DNA of 64,000 nucleotides, from contig NZ_LT629705.1 of NCBI RefSeq assembly GCF_900103875.1, forward strand, positions 5,589,001-5,653,000, read 5' to 3'. Positions 17,584 through 26,598 of this stretch are shown one piece after another. Each line of letters opens with the position of its first letter. Position 1 is the stretch's first letter. A model generated the notes under the pieces. The model did not search any database and was not told the origin of the DNA. It saw only the letters and a program-made list of their open reading frames with translations. This stretch comes from Pseudomonas arsenicoxydans. Its GTDB lineage: Bacteria; Pseudomonadota; Gammaproteobacteria; Pseudomonadales; Pseudomonadaceae. Position numbers and translations under genes: made by a program.

Positions 17584-18474
17584 TCACCATTGCAGGGTGA
17601 TGGTGCTTTCGAATTCACGCTCAAGCCCCGTGACCGGGTCCAAAAACCGTAAACCCTGCGCCAGCAGTTTCAAGGGGTTGGCGTAGTCGTCCTGGGCATC
17701 CTTGAGCACCTGTGGATAGAACGGATCATTGCAGATACTGGCACCGAGCGCGGTCATGTGTACTCGCAACTGATGTTTCTTGCCGGTCACGGGATAAAGT
17801 CCATAGCGCCAGAGATCACCGTTCCTTTCCCTGACCTCCACGGCTGTCTCGGTATTGCTGGCGCCCGGACCTTCCTGCATGCGAAAGAACGGCTCGCCAT
17901 CGATCAACCGGCTTTTATGAACCAGTGGAAACGAAAGCTCAGGTAATGCCCGGGCGATCGCTTCGTAGCGTTTTTCGATTTGTCGTGTAGGAAAAAGTGA
18001 CTGGTAAGCCGAACGGCTCTGAGGGTTCGCAGAAAACAGCACCAACCCCGCGGTATGCCGGTCAATACGGTGCAATGGCACCAGATGCGGGTTATCCAGT
18101 CGACGGATCAGCCGTCGCAACAACGTCTGCTCTACATACTCGCCAGCCGGAGTCACCGGCAGAAAATGCGGCTTGTCCGCCACTACCAGGTGCTCGTCGG
18201 CGTACAGGATCGACTCGACCACCGGGATCTCTTTTTCGTCCGGGACCTCACGAAAATAGTGAATCCGCAGGCCTTCCTTGTAAGACAGATCAAGCGCAAT
18301 CGGCATCCCGTGCGCGTCGAGCACACGGCCACGTGCAATTCGGTCCAGCCATTGTTCACGACCGATTGCACTGAAATGTTCGCACAAACAATCGAGGACG
18401 GTCTGCCACGGCCCCGGCGGCAAATAAAGCGTGCTGGCCTGGTTATGTGCAGCAGAAAAAGATGAAGTGGACAT
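17584..18474 (-). CDS. RluA-family pseudouridine synthase
   Basis: A 296-residue enzyme of the RluA group, which isomerises uridine in rRNA or tRNA. The catalytic motif HRIDRHTAGLVLF carries the active Asp in HRID, and KRYEAIARALP and KKHQLRVHM are the other conserved blocks. No S4 domain is evident at the N-terminus, though the first 90 residues do not match RluA closely. The RNA position modified cannot be read from the sequence. I prefer the ATG at 18474; an in-frame ATG at 18507 has only a marginal ribosome site. It is convergent with the lipoprotein gene. Confidence 0.85.
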   Translation of the reverse strand: MSTSSFSAAHNQASTLYLPPGPWQTVLDCLCEHFSAIGREQWLDRIARGRVLDAHGMPIALDLSYKEGLRIHYFREVPDEKEIPVVESILYADEHLVVADKPHFLPVTPAGEYVEQTLLRRLIRRLDNPHLVPLHRIDRHTAGLVLFSANPQSRSAYQSLFPTRQIEKRYEAIARALPELSFPLVHKSRLIDGEPFFRMQEGPGASNTETAVEVRERNGDLWRYGLYPVTGKKHQLRVHMTALGASICNDPFYPQVLKDAQDDYANPLKLLAQGLRFLDPVTGLEREFESTITLQW

Positions 18475-18545
18475 ACGAAAGCTCTGACCCTTAATGCAGG
18501 ACGGCATTATCCCGCACTGGCCGGATCACACCTAGAAGATAATCC

Positions 18546-18863
18546 TCACGCCGGTATCTGCGTACGCGCTGCCGCCTCAGTGAACTCCTTGAGCCAGCGC
18601 AATACATCAACCGCTTCCCAGCGACCGGGATCATAAAGCGCATACAACAACCCCTGATACCCCACGACATCCAGCTGCCGGTGATAACCGGCGCGCTGGA
18701 ACAACGCCTCTATTTCGGCGAAGCAGGTATTGAAATGCAGCTTGTTGAAGGGGGTTTTTCCTTCCGTGACCAGCCCGTCCAGACGCAACTCGATGACAGC
18801 CTCGCGCACAACATCGACCGACATCTTGTTCACGCTGTTTTTCAATTGTTCGACATTGACCAC
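18546..18863 (-). CDS. Conserved hypothetical small protein
   Basis: A 105-residue protein that I do not recognise. It begins MVNVEQLKNSVNKMSVDVVR, is hydrophilic and mixed helix/strand, and carries a well-formed C-terminal helix (EAVDVLRWLKEFTEAAAR). There is no signal peptide or catalytic motif. The start is GTG at 18863 with AGGG seven bases upstream. Codon use fits the neighbours, so it is a genuine gene. It lies upstream of the pseudouridine synthase, 71 bases away, and may share its transcript. Confidence 0.65.
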   Translation of the reverse strand: MVNVEQLKNSVNKMSVDVVREAVIELRLDGLVTEGKTPFNKLHFNTCFAEIEALFQRAGYHRQLDVVGYQGLLYALYDPGRWEAVDVLRWLKEFTEAAARTQIPA

Positions 18864-19030
18864 GATTAATCCCTCTCATGCCCCGAACCGACTCTCCCCA
18901 CTGAAAACCAGGAGTAGCCGTCAGACAAACGAATAGCTGTATACGCATACAGCATCCGAAGAGGACCGATTAAGCCAAGGGGATCCATCGCAAAGTTCGA
19001 CAGACGGGTAAGTGAGGCCGCAAAAACCGC

Positions 19031-19267
19031 TTAACGCAGGAACGCTACCACCTCATCGGCACTGAATGGCCAGTCCAATTCAGCCCCGGTATCGACTCGA
19101 CGCAGCACCGGAATACGCAAGCTGTAAGCTTCAAACCACATTTCGTCGTCAGCGATGTCCACCAATTCAACCAGCAGACCATGTTCGACAAACGGCATCA
19201 GCTCCGCTTCGGCGACTTCACAGAGATGGCACCCAAGAGTGCCGAACAGCTGACATTCAGGAGGCAT
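19031..19267 (-). CDS. Glutaredoxin/thioredoxin-fold small protein
   Basis: A 78-residue protein with the redox motif GCHLC at residues ~12-16, the start of a short thioredoxin fold (strand ECQLFGTLGC, then VELVDIADD, then the cis-proline IPVLRR). This is the glutaredoxin-like DUF836 type. Two cysteines are available, so disulfide exchange is plausible. It is isolated, 163 bases from the previous gene, and points away from the antiporter. Confidence 0.8.
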   Translation of the reverse strand: MPPECQLFGTLGCHLCEVAEAELMPFVEHGLLVELVDIADDEMWFEAYSLRIPVLRRVDTGAELDWPFSADEVVAFLR

Positions 19268-19474
19268 GAGCGCTCAACCTAAAAAATTAAGTCACTATTC
19301 TAGACCTGCCCCCAAAAGCCGTCGAGCCATTGAATTCTCTGGCCTGGCTCACGAATCGCCATGATTCAGGCAAAACTCTGATTCATATCAGTCGCCGCAA
19401 ATGCCATTTCCGCGATGCTCAGGTTTCTTTTACTTCTACGCTTGAATAGCCAGAACCCAGCACCGGAGTTTTTT

Positions 19475-21190
19475 GTGTTCGCCAACCTGTTGATCATCTT
19501 CGCCTCCTCACTGGTGGTGATTGCACTGTTCCAACGCCTGCGGTTGCCGCCGGTGCTCGGCTATCTGTGCGTGGGGTTAATGATCGGGCCGACGGCGTTC
19601 AACTGGGTGAATGAAAGCGAAGAGTTGCCGCACCTTGCCGAATTGGGCGTGGTGTTCCTGTTGTTCTCCCTCGGGCTGGAGTTTTCCCTGTCAAAAATGA
19701 TCGCCCTGCGCCGAGTCGTGTTTGGCCTGGGCAGCCTGCAAGTGCTCGGTACGGGGGCGGTGCTGGGCGCCTTGCTGATTTTGCTTGGCATGCCCACTAC
19801 CCCCGCCCTGTTACTGGGTGCCGGCCTTTCGCTGTCTTCAACGGCCATTGTCAGCAAGGAGTTGAGCAGCCTCGGAGAAATTTTCAGCAGCCACGGCCAG
19901 AATGCCATCGCCGTACTGCTGTTCCAGGATGTGGTCGCGGTGTTACTGCTGACCCTGGTACCGGTGTTCGCCGGCAACAGCGATCAGGCCTGGTACTGGG
20001 CTTTGCCCCTGACACTGGGCAAGACAATTGTGCTGTTTATCGGCCTGCTGCTGGCCAGCCGTTGGTTGCTGCCCCGCCTGTTTCATGAAGTCGCCGCCGC
20101 CCGCTCTGCCGAACTTTTCGTGCTCCTGGCGCTGGTCATCGTTTTGCTCACTGCCTGGCTGACTCACTTGCTCGGTCTCTCCCCAGCCCTGGGCGCATTT
20201 CTGGCCGGCATGTTGCTGGGGGAAAGCCATTACCGGCATCAGATCGAGGCCGATATCCGGCCATTCCGCGACATTCTCCTCGGGGTGTTTTTCGTCAGTA
20301 TCGGCATGTTGATCGACTTGAAGTTGTTTGCCAGTCACGGCTTGGCGATCCTTGGACTGACACTTGGGTTGCTGGTGATCAAGGGCGCGGTGGTTGCGTT
20401 GCTGGTCAAATGGCGCGGCAGCGATGGCGAAACCGCCTGGCGCAGTGGTCTGGCATTGGCTCAGGGCGGCGAGTTCTGCTTTGCGCTGATGGCACAGATG
20501 CAGCAAAACAAAATGATGCCCGCCGATTTCGGCGGTCTTTTGCTGGCCGCGACATTTTGCTCGATGCTGGTCACGCCATTACTGCTGCGCGCCGCCCCCC
20601 ACCTCGCGACACGCCTGCATCGCAAACCGAACGAAGAAGCAAAACTGGCAGAAATCAGCGCGCTCAATGCCGACTTGCACAACCATGTGGTGATTTGTGG
20701 CTATGGTCGCGTCGGTCAGTCGATCGGCCGAGCCCTACGTAACGCGATGCAACCCTACGTTGCGCTGGACACCGACCCGGTGCGTGTCCAGGAAGCCGCC
20801 ATCAATGAAACCTGTGTGCATTACGGAGACTCGCGCCGCGGTGAACTGCTGCTCGCGGTTGGTCTGGCGCGCGCAAAACTGCTGGTGATTGCCGTGGACC
20901 AAAGCGACATCGCGCTGCTGATTCTCGAGGAAGCTCGCCGATTGAACTCGACGATTCCGATCCTGGTACGCACCCGAGACGACAGCCAGCTGGCCGAGTT
21001 GAAAGCGGCCGGCGCCAATGAAGTCGTTCCCGAGTTGTTGGAGTCGAGCCTGATGCTCGCCTCCCACGCACTGATCATGCTGGGGTTGCCCGCCCACCAG
21101 GTTCAGGAGCGGGCTGATCAGATACGCCATGATCGTTATCGCTTGCTGCACGGTTTTTATCCTGGAGCCGACGACGATGAAGAACAGTGA
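19475..21190 (+). CDS. Kef-type K+/H+ antiporter (CPA2) with TrkA-N domain
   Basis: A 571-residue membrane protein. The first ~400 residues contain about 12 membrane helices of the CPA2 family (PVLGYLCVGLMIGP near residue 30, SLSSTAIVSKELS near 130). The cytoplasmic part from ~410 has a Rossmann TrkA-N domain, VVICGYGRVGQS, which binds nucleotide and gates the pore in KefB/KefC. The start is GTG at 19475 with GGAG six bases upstream; an ATG at 19415 would add an AT-rich stretch. Ancillary KefF/KefG is not present here. The gene ends one base before the convergent transporter. Confidence 0.85.
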   Translation: MFANLLIIFASSLVVIALFQRLRLPPVLGYLCVGLMIGPTAFNWVNESEELPHLAELGVVFLLFSLGLEFSLSKMIALRRVVFGLGSLQVLGTGAVLGALLILLGMPTTPALLLGAGLSLSSTAIVSKELSSLGEIFSSHGQNAIAVLLFQDVVAVLLLTLVPVFAGNSDQAWYWALPLTLGKTIVLFIGLLLASRWLLPRLFHEVAAARSAELFVLLALVIVLLTAWLTHLLGLSPALGAFLAGMLLGESHYRHQIEADIRPFRDILLGVFFVSIGMLIDLKLFASHGLAILGLTLGLLVIKGAVVALLVKWRGSDGETAWRSGLALAQGGEFCFALMAQMQQNKMMPADFGGLLLAATFCSMLVTPLLLRAAPHLATRLHRKPNEEAKLAEISALNADLHNHVVICGYGRVGQSIGRALRNAMQPYVALDTDPVRVQEAAINETCVHYGDSRRGELLLAVGLARAKLLVIAVDQSDIALLILEEARRLNSTIPILVRTRDDSQLAELKAAGANEVVPELLESSLMLASHALIMLGLPAHQVQERADQIRHDRYRLLHGFYPGADDDEEQ

Positions 21191-21191
21191 G

Positions 21192-22400
21192 TCAGTCCTG
21201 GCTTACGGCACCAATCTTGTGCACCGACAAGTCCGCGCCGTAATACTCCTCTTCCTGGCTAAGGCGCAGACCATGGAACGCCTTGATCACGCCATACACC
21301 GTAAAGCCGCCGGCCAACGCCACGATGATCCCCAGAGCGGTGCCGATCAACTGGCTAACCAGGCTCACGCCGCCCAAACCACCCAATGCGCTCTGGCCAA
21401 AAATGCCGCAAGCGATCCCGCCCCAGACACCGCACAATCCATGCAACGGCCAGACACCCAGCACATCGTCGATACGCCATTTGACCTGCGCTGCGGTGAA
21501 GCACCAGACAAACAGCGCCCCCGCAATGATGCCCGTTATCAGCGCACCTACCGGGTGCATCAGGTCAGAACCGGCACAGATTGCCACCAACCCGGCCAAC
21601 GGACCGTTGTGCAAAAAACCTGGGTCATTACGCCCGACGATCAACGCCGCCATCGTGCCGCCGACCATGGCCATCAACGAATTGACCGCCACCAGCCCGC
21701 TGACGCCCTGCAGTGTCTGCGCACTCATGACGTTGAAGCCGAACCAGCCAACAATCAGAATCCACGAACCCAGAGCGAGAAACGGAATGCTCGATGGAGC
21801 AAATGCCACCAGCCGCCCTTCGCGATAACGCCCTTGCCGTGGCCCGAGCAACAACACGGCCGCGAGCGCCAGCCAGCCGCCCATGGCATGGACGACTACA
21901 GAACCTGCGAAATCATGGAAACTGGCGCCAAAACGCGCCAGCAACCAGGCTTGCAACCCGAAGTTGCCATTCCAGACCATGCCCTCGAAAAAGGGATAGA
22001 TGAATGCCACGATCAGCGCCGTCGCACACAGCTGCGGGACGAACCTGGCACGCTCGGCAATGCCCCCGGAAATAATCGCCGGAATGGCGGCTGCAAAGGT
22101 CAGCAGAAAGAAAAACTTAACCAGTGCGTAGCCATGATCGGCGTTAATGACCGCCGCCGGCTGCAGGAAGGTGACCCCATAGGAAATCCAATAGCCTATA
22201 AAGAAGTAGGCCAGGGTCGAAATGGCAAAGTCGCTGAGGATCTTCGACAAGGCATTGACCTGGTTTTTCTGTCGAACCGTGCCGACTTCAAGAAAGGCAA
22301 AACCGGCGTGCATGGCCAGCACCATGACCGCACCGATGAGGATGAACAATGTATTGGAGCTATGGACCAGACTGTCCACAGCGCTTTGCAGATTTTCCAT
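21192..22400 (-). CDS. amtB: Ammonium transporter (Amt family)
   Basis: A 402-residue channel-like protein with about 11 membrane helices, which carries NH4+/NH3 through the inner membrane. Family blocks are the first helix (LFILIGAVMVLAMHAGFAFL), HAMGGWLALAAVLLLGP with the pore histidine, and PLHGLCGVWGG near the second pore histidine. No signal peptide is needed: the protein begins MENLQSAVDSL. The start at 22400 is preferred because the frame continues upstream to 22535 through a leader that looks like a terminator hairpin, not coding sequence. No glnK is adjacent. Confidence 0.87.
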   Translation of the reverse strand: MENLQSAVDSLVHSSNTLFILIGAVMVLAMHAGFAFLEVGTVRQKNQVNALSKILSDFAISTLAYFFIGYWISYGVTFLQPAAVINADHGYALVKFFFLLTFAAAIPAIISGGIAERARFVPQLCATALIVAFIYPFFEGMVWNGNFGLQAWLLARFGASFHDFAGSVVVHAMGGWLALAAVLLLGPRQGRYREGRLVAFAPSSIPFLALGSWILIVGWFGFNVMSAQTLQGVSGLVAVNSLMAMVGGTMAALIVGRNDPGFLHNGPLAGLVAICAGSDLMHPVGALITGIIAGALFVWCFTAAQVKWRIDDVLGVWPLHGLCGVWGGIACGIFGQSALGGLGGVSLVSQLIGTALGIIVALAGGFTVYGVIKAFHGLRLSQEEEYYGADLSVHKIGAVSQD

Positions 22401-22535
22401 GGAGTTGGCAGACCTGAAGGCTAAAAAAGCACCAAAGCGGTTCGCGCAAAGTCGTTCGTGCACCAAGTTGCGGCTCGCCATGATCAACGCGTGATCGCGA
22501 TGAACCGCTTTGGCGCACAAGGTCGTCACCTTCAC
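22401..22535 (-). promoter_or_regulatory. Leader of the ammonium transporter with a terminator-like hairpin
   Basis: On the minus strand, GCGCCAAAGCGGTTC (22516 to 22502) pairs with GAACCGCTTTGGTGC (22443 to 22429), with one G.U pair. A 58-base region lies between the arms, and a run of T (TTTTTT) follows the second arm. This is the form of an intrinsic terminator about 20 bases before the gene. It could attenuate amtB or end a short RNA. The frame is open across it, but I take it as leader, not protein. Confidence 0.55.
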
Positions 22536-22619
22536 GCGAGTTTTGTTTGTTTGAGTTAGGGTTTTGCTGAAATCATGCTCGGCAACAGCGCAGCGGCATG
22601 GGTTAACGCACCATCACGT

Positions 22620-22635
22620 AGCAAAAGTTGTACCA
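22620..22635 (-). promoter_or_regulatory. Candidate sigma-54 promoter for the ammonium transporter leader
   Basis: The minus strand reads TGGTACAACTTTTGCT. It keeps the GG and GC pairs at the right spacing (GG-N10-GC) with one mismatch to the TGGCAC half. Amt genes are commonly NtrC/sigma-54 controlled. No clear NtrC site was found. Confidence 0.45.
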
Positions 22636-22705
22636 CTCATTTGCACTGAACCTTCACACTGGGCTCATACTCGAACGTTTCAGAAGCCACTTACGGAGAT
22701 CATCA

Positions 22706-23020
22706 ATGGCCAGCATCAAAGCAAAGACTGCTCAAGAAATCCTGATGAACGACTTTCAAACGTTGGTCAGCGACACCGAACGGTTGCTGGAGCACACCGC
22801 AACTCTGGCCGGCGATCAGGCCGATGAGTTGCGCAGCCAGATTCACGAGAGTCTGCTGCGTGCCCGCGAAACCTTGAAGCTGACCGAAGATTCCCTGCGC
22901 GAACGCGGCCAGGCCGCCGTCACCGCCGCCGAAGACTATGTTCAAACCAATCCATGGCAATCGGTCGGGATCGCGGCGGGCGTCGGCTTCCTGATTGGCC
23001 TGCTGGCTACTCGGCGCTAA
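22706..23020 (+). CDS. yqjD: DUF883 family protein (ElaB/YqjD-like)
   Basis: A 104-residue protein with a long charged helix (residues ~1-75, reading TAQEILMNDFQTLVSDTERL) and one C-terminal membrane anchor (AGVGFLIGLLATRR). E. coli YqjD binds ribosomes and anchors them to the membrane in stationary phase; the same role here is inference. The following two genes have the size and order of yqjE and yqjK, so this is a conserved trio. The ATG at 22706 has ACGGAG upstream. Confidence 0.82.
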   Translation: MASIKAKTAQEILMNDFQTLVSDTERLLEHTATLAGDQADELRSQIHESLLRARETLKLTEDSLRERGQAAVTAAEDYVQTNPWQSVGIAAGVGFLIGLLATRR

Positions 23021-23022
23021 TT

Positions 23023-23412
23023 ATGTCTATCGGTGAATTCGGCTCGTCCGCGACGGGCACAAGCTCTTCATCGCGGCGCTTGGGTGCCGCTTTCCTTGGA
23101 CTGTTGCACAGCCATGTCGAACTGTTCGGCATCGAGTTGCAGGAACAAAAAGCGCGCACCGTAAGCCTGCTGCTGTTCGCAGGCCTGGCGCTGGTCTTTG
23201 CCTTGCTGTTGCTGGTGGGGTTGTCGACACTGGTGCTGATCCTGTTTTGGGACACCTATCGCTTGCCGGCGATCATCGGGCTCTGCGTGTTCTATACGCT
23301 CGCAGCGATCTTCTGTGCCATGCGCCTGAAGGCAGCCATTTTCGATGAGTCCTCGCCCTTCCACGGCACCCTGGAAGAATTGGCCAATGATCGGGAGCGC
23401 CTGCTGCCATGA
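23023..23412 (+). CDS. yqjE: YqjE-like membrane protein (phage-holin superfamily Pfam family)
   Basis: A 129-residue protein with two membrane helices (LLLFAGLALVFALLLLVG and IIGLCVFYTLAAIFCA), the plan of the holin-superfamily YqjE group. It starts two bases after the DUF883 stop, so the two are coupled. It is not evidence of a prophage: no other phage gene is near. Function is unknown; it probably works with the DUF883 partner at the membrane. Confidence 0.8.
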   Translation: MSIGEFGSSATGTSSSSRRLGAAFLGLLHSHVELFGIELQEQKARTVSLLLFAGLALVFALLLLVGLSTLVLILFWDTYRLPAIIGLCVFYTLAAIFCAMRLKAAIFDESSPFHGTLEELANDRERLLP

Positions 23413-23750
23413 GCCTGCCTGAACTTCCCCATAACAGCTCTCGCACTGAAATGCGCAAGGCGCTGATCCGCCTGCGCATGGAAATGCATCGCCAGGAAAT
23501 TCGTCACGAATCGGCGCAACTGCTGCTGCCCTTGCAGCGAGTACGCGGGATGACGCAAAACCTGCAGGATGGCTTCGGCATCAAACACGCCCCGCTGTGG
23601 GGCATGGCGGCCGTGACATTACTCGGGTTTCTGACGGGTAAAGGTGCCAAGAGCGGTGGTGTCAGCAGCCTGACTCGACTGGTTCGCCTTGGCACCTCGC
23701 TGGGTCCGTTGATCAAGCTGGTCATGCAAAACTCTTCGCGCAAAGACTGA
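23409..23750 (+). CDS. YqjK-like hypothetical protein
   Basis: A 113-residue protein that overlaps the previous gene by four bases (ATGA). It has a basic helix (EMRKALIRLRMEMHRQEIRH), then a short hydrophobic segment (WGMAAVTLLGFLTG) and a tail. Its place after the DUF883 and holin-like genes matches yqjK of enterics, but sequence similarity to yqjK is not obvious, so the name is inferred from order. Confidence 0.65.
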   Translation: MSLPELPHNSSRTEMRKALIRLRMEMHRQEIRHESAQLLLPLQRVRGMTQNLQDGFGIKHAPLWGMAAVTLLGFLTGKGAKSGGVSSLTRLVRLGTSLGPLIKLVMQNSSRKD

Positions 23751-23876
23751 ACAGTCTTTATCTGGCTGCATTCTTGCAATACCACCGGGATTGACCTCTT
23801 TATCGAGAGGTTCAATCCTGTGTGCCGATCCGGTGAGCAGGTTTATCCAAAAACAAGACCTTACTAAGGAGGCCTC

Positions 23877-25040
23877 GTGATCGACGGGCAACCGCTCGCC
23901 TGCTTTCAGCCGTTCATTGATACCGCCACTGGCCGTATCGCGGGTGTGGAAGCGCTGGGTCGACTTCGACAACCCGACGGTCAACTCGCCTCGGTGGGAC
24001 CGCTGTTCGCAGACCCGCGAACGCCTGCCATTGCCCTGCGTCGTCTTGATCGACAGATTCGCGACAAAGCCCTGAGCCGCCTGCATGAAGCGCCGTCGGA
24101 CTGGTTTCTGAGCCTGAATATTTCACCCCGATGGATCAACCGCTTGCGGCCGAACCAGGCGCTACCGAGCCTCAAGCAACTGGTCAGGCACAATGTCGAC
24201 CCGCAGCGTATCGTCTTCGAAATCACCGAGCTTGGGGGCGACATTCAGCGTCTGGCCGACGTCGTGGCCCGCTACCGGCAGGCCGGCGCAAGGATCGCCA
24301 TCGATGACTTCGGTGCCGGCTACTCCCAGCTCGATCGCGTATTGGCCCTGCAGCCGGACATTCTCAAGCTCGACATGCGGCTGTTCCAGGCCGCGGCATT
24401 AGGCGGTCCCAGTAGTGAAGTGGTGAAGGCACTGGCGCAAATGGCCGAGAAAACCGGTTGCTGGATCATCGCCGAAGGGGTGGAAACCGAGGCCCAACTG
24501 AATTTCGCCCTCGAGTGCGGCTCACGTTATGTACAGGGTTTTCTGTTTGCCCGCGCGCAAGCGGACTTTTTCGCTTCCAATGCCTTCGTCGAGCATTTCG
24601 CACAACTGCGCCAGCGCTATGTTCAACAGAAACTGGGCGAACGCAGCCGACTGAATATCATGCGCCAGCAACTCTGCGAATTGATGGCCATTCTGCAAGT
24701 CTGGGCCCAGGCCCGGGCACCGCTGAGCGCCTTGCCGCAACTGGACGCGTTTCCCTGGCTGTTGCGCTTTTATCAATGCGACCGCCATGGCACACAACTG
24801 ACACCCAACCTGGAATGGCGCAACAACAGGTGGGAAGCCGATAACCGCTACCTGGGCCACAACTGGTCATGGCGTCCTTACTTTTATCACCTGCTGGCCG
24901 AGGGCTGGGAGGAGCGGCGCCTGACACTCTCGAGCACTTACCGCGATGCCACCAGCAATCAGTACTGCCTCACCGCCGGGCAATTTTTTGACAACGGCGA
25001 GCGACTGCTGCTCATCGACATTGATGCCGCCGGGCTCTAG
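23877..25040 (+). CDS. EAL domain c-di-GMP phosphodiesterase with C-terminal Cache-like domain
   Basis: A 387-residue soluble protein. EAL domain at residues ~5-250: Glu25 in GVEALGRL, then FEITELGGD, IDDFGAGYSQLDRV, LKLD and IAEGVETEAQ, then QGFLFARAQ. All metal and catalytic acids look present, so hydrolysis of c-di-GMP to pGpG is likely. The tail (about 260-387) is not EAL; HNWSWRPYFYHLLAEGWEE and LSSTYRDATSNQYCL resemble the ligand-binding part of Cache domains, but with no membrane helix around it. The start is GTG at 23877 behind a strong AAGGAGG. It is separate from dgt. Confidence 0.85.
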   Translation: MIDGQPLACFQPFIDTATGRIAGVEALGRLRQPDGQLASVGPLFADPRTPAIALRRLDRQIRDKALSRLHEAPSDWFLSLNISPRWINRLRPNQALPSLKQLVRHNVDPQRIVFEITELGGDIQRLADVVARYRQAGARIAIDDFGAGYSQLDRVLALQPDILKLDMRLFQAAALGGPSSEVVKALAQMAEKTGCWIIAEGVETEAQLNFALECGSRYVQGFLFARAQADFFASNAFVEHFAQLRQRYVQQKLGERSRLNIMRQQLCELMAILQVWAQARAPLSALPQLDAFPWLLRFYQCDRHGTQLTPNLEWRNNRWEADNRYLGHNWSWRPYFYHLLAEGWEERRLTLSSTYRDATSNQYCLTAGQFFDNGERLLLIDIDAAGL

Positions 25041-25107
25041 TTCTACTTGCGGGCGCAGGCGTGAACCCCGAAGCTAGAGCATCAGTCACCAGACGGAGAG
25101 CCCAGCC

Positions 25108-26439
25108 TTGGATTGGCAAACACTGCTTACCCGCGAACGCCTCGGAAAGCCACTGCACAGCCCTGAAGAACTTGGCCGCAGCCCTTTCCACAAAGACCAC
25201 GACCGCATTATTTTCTCGGGAGCTTTTCGCCGCCTCGGGCGCAAGACCCAGGTCCATCCAGTCTCCAGCAACGATCATATCCACACTCGCCTGACCCACT
25301 CGCTGGAAGTCAGTTGTGTGGGTCGATCCCTGGGCATGCGGGTCGGTGAAACCATTCGCGGCGCCTTGCCCGACTGGTGCGAACCGAGCGATCTGGGGAT
25401 GGTGGTGCAATCGGCCTGTCTTGCCCATGACATCGGCAATCCGCCCTTCGGTCATTCCGGCGAAGACGCGATTCGTCACTGGTTCCAGCAGGCCGCAGGC
25501 CGGGGCTGGCTGGACGCCATGAGCGAGGTCGAACGTGACGACTTCCTTAATTTCGAAGGCAACGCCCAAGGTTTTCGAGTGCTCACCCAGCTTGAATACC
25601 ACCAGTTCGACGGAGGCACCCGACTGACCTACGCCACCCTGGGCACTTACCTGAAGTACCCATGGACGGCAAAACACGCCGACTCACTGGGCTACAAAAA
25701 GCACAAGTTCGGCTGCTATCAGAGCGAGCTTGGACTGTTGGAGCAGATTGCTCAGAAACTTGGTCTTCCCCAACTTGAGGAACAGCGCTGGGCGCGACAT
25801 CCGCTGGTGTACTTGATGGAAGCTGCCGATGACATCTGTTACGCGCTGATCGATCTGGAAGATGGTCTGGAAATGGATCTGCTGGAGTACGCCGAGGTCG
25901 AGTCGCTGCTGCTTGACCTGGTGGGCGACGATCTTCCGCAAACCTATCGCCAATTAGGGCCACTGGATTCGCGTCGGCGCAAATTGGCAATCCTGCGGGG
26001 TAAAGCCATCGAGCACCTGACCAATGCCGCCGCCCGGGCCTTCGTCGAGCAACAGGACGCGCTGCTGGCCGGCACGCTGACTGGAGACCTGGTGGAACAT
26101 ATGCACGGGCCGGCCAAACGTTGCGTCTTGAATGCCAAAGACATGGCGCGCAAAAAAATCTTCCAGGACAAGCGCAAGACGCTGCATGAGATCGGCGCTT
26201 ACACCACGCTCGAAATCCTGCTCAATGCGTTCTGTGGTGCGGCACTGGAACAACACAACGGTCGCACGCCATCCTTCAAGAGCCGCCGCATCCTTGACCT
26301 GTTGGGCAACAACGCGCCCGACCCTCACGGTCCTTTACACACCTCTTTCCTGAGAATGATCGATTTCATTGCCGGCATGACCGACAGCTATGCCAGTGAG
26401 ATGGCACTGGAAATGACCGGTCGCGCCAGCCACGGGTGA
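25108..26439 (+). CDS. dgt: Deoxyguanosinetriphosphate triphosphohydrolase-like protein Dgt
   Basis: A 443-residue HD-domain enzyme that cleaves dNTPs to the nucleoside and triphosphate. The HD pieces are [11 protein letters not shown] and [17 protein letters not shown], with a further conserved stretch [17 protein letters not shown]. The start is a TTG at 25108 with GGAGAG seven bases upstream; it yields the family start [13 protein letters not shown] perfect hairpin at 26449-26479 follows. It sits between an EAL gene and the signalling block, as in P. aeruginosa next to rocS2. Confidence 0.9.
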   Translation: MDWQTLLTRERLGKPLHSPEELGRSPFHKDHDRIIFSGAFRRLGRKTQVHPVSSNDHIHTRLTHSLEVSCVGRSLGMRVGETIRGALPDWCEPSDLGMVVQSACLAHDIGNPPFGHSGEDAIRHWFQQAAGRGWLDAMSEVERDDFLNFEGNAQGFRVLTQLEYHQFDGGTRLTYATLGTYLKYPWTAKHADSLGYKKHKFGCYQSELGLLEQIAQKLGLPQLEEQRWARHPLVYLMEAADDICYALIDLEDGLEMDLLEYAEVESLLLDLVGDDLPQTYRQLGPLDSRRRKLAILRGKAIEHLTNAAARAFVEQQDALLAGTLTGDLVEHMHGPAKRCVLNAKDMARKKIFQDKRKTLHEIGAYTTLEILLNAFCGAALEQHNGRTPSFKSRRILDLLGNNAPDPHGPLHTSFLRMIDFIAGMTDSYASEMALEMTGRASHG

Positions 26440-26448
26440 AAACCTTTC

Positions 26449-26479
26449 GATCAGCCGTCCCGACTGGCGACGGCTGATC
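26449..26479. terminator. Stem-loop after dgt
   Basis: GATCAGCCGTC pairs perfectly with GACGGCTGATC around a nine-base loop. There is no T run, so it is a weak terminator or an mRNA 3' stabiliser. Confidence 0.45.
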
Positions 26480-26598
26480 GACAGTCACCCGCACTTCAAC
26501 GTCAAACGAATTGCCCTACACCGTGTACAGAGCTGACTGATCGATTGCGCGGACGAATCGCGAAATAATGGGCGCCCTCTCTGCCCGACAGATGAAGC

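Noticed and set aside
22401..22535. N-terminal extension of the ammonium transporter to 22535
   Set aside because: The frame crosses a terminator-like hairpin and reads non-hydrophobic residues, unlike any Amt N-terminus.
23023..23412. Holin-superfamily match as a prophage sign
   Set aside because: No other phage gene, integrase or attachment site is near. The gene sits in a yqjDE-like pair.
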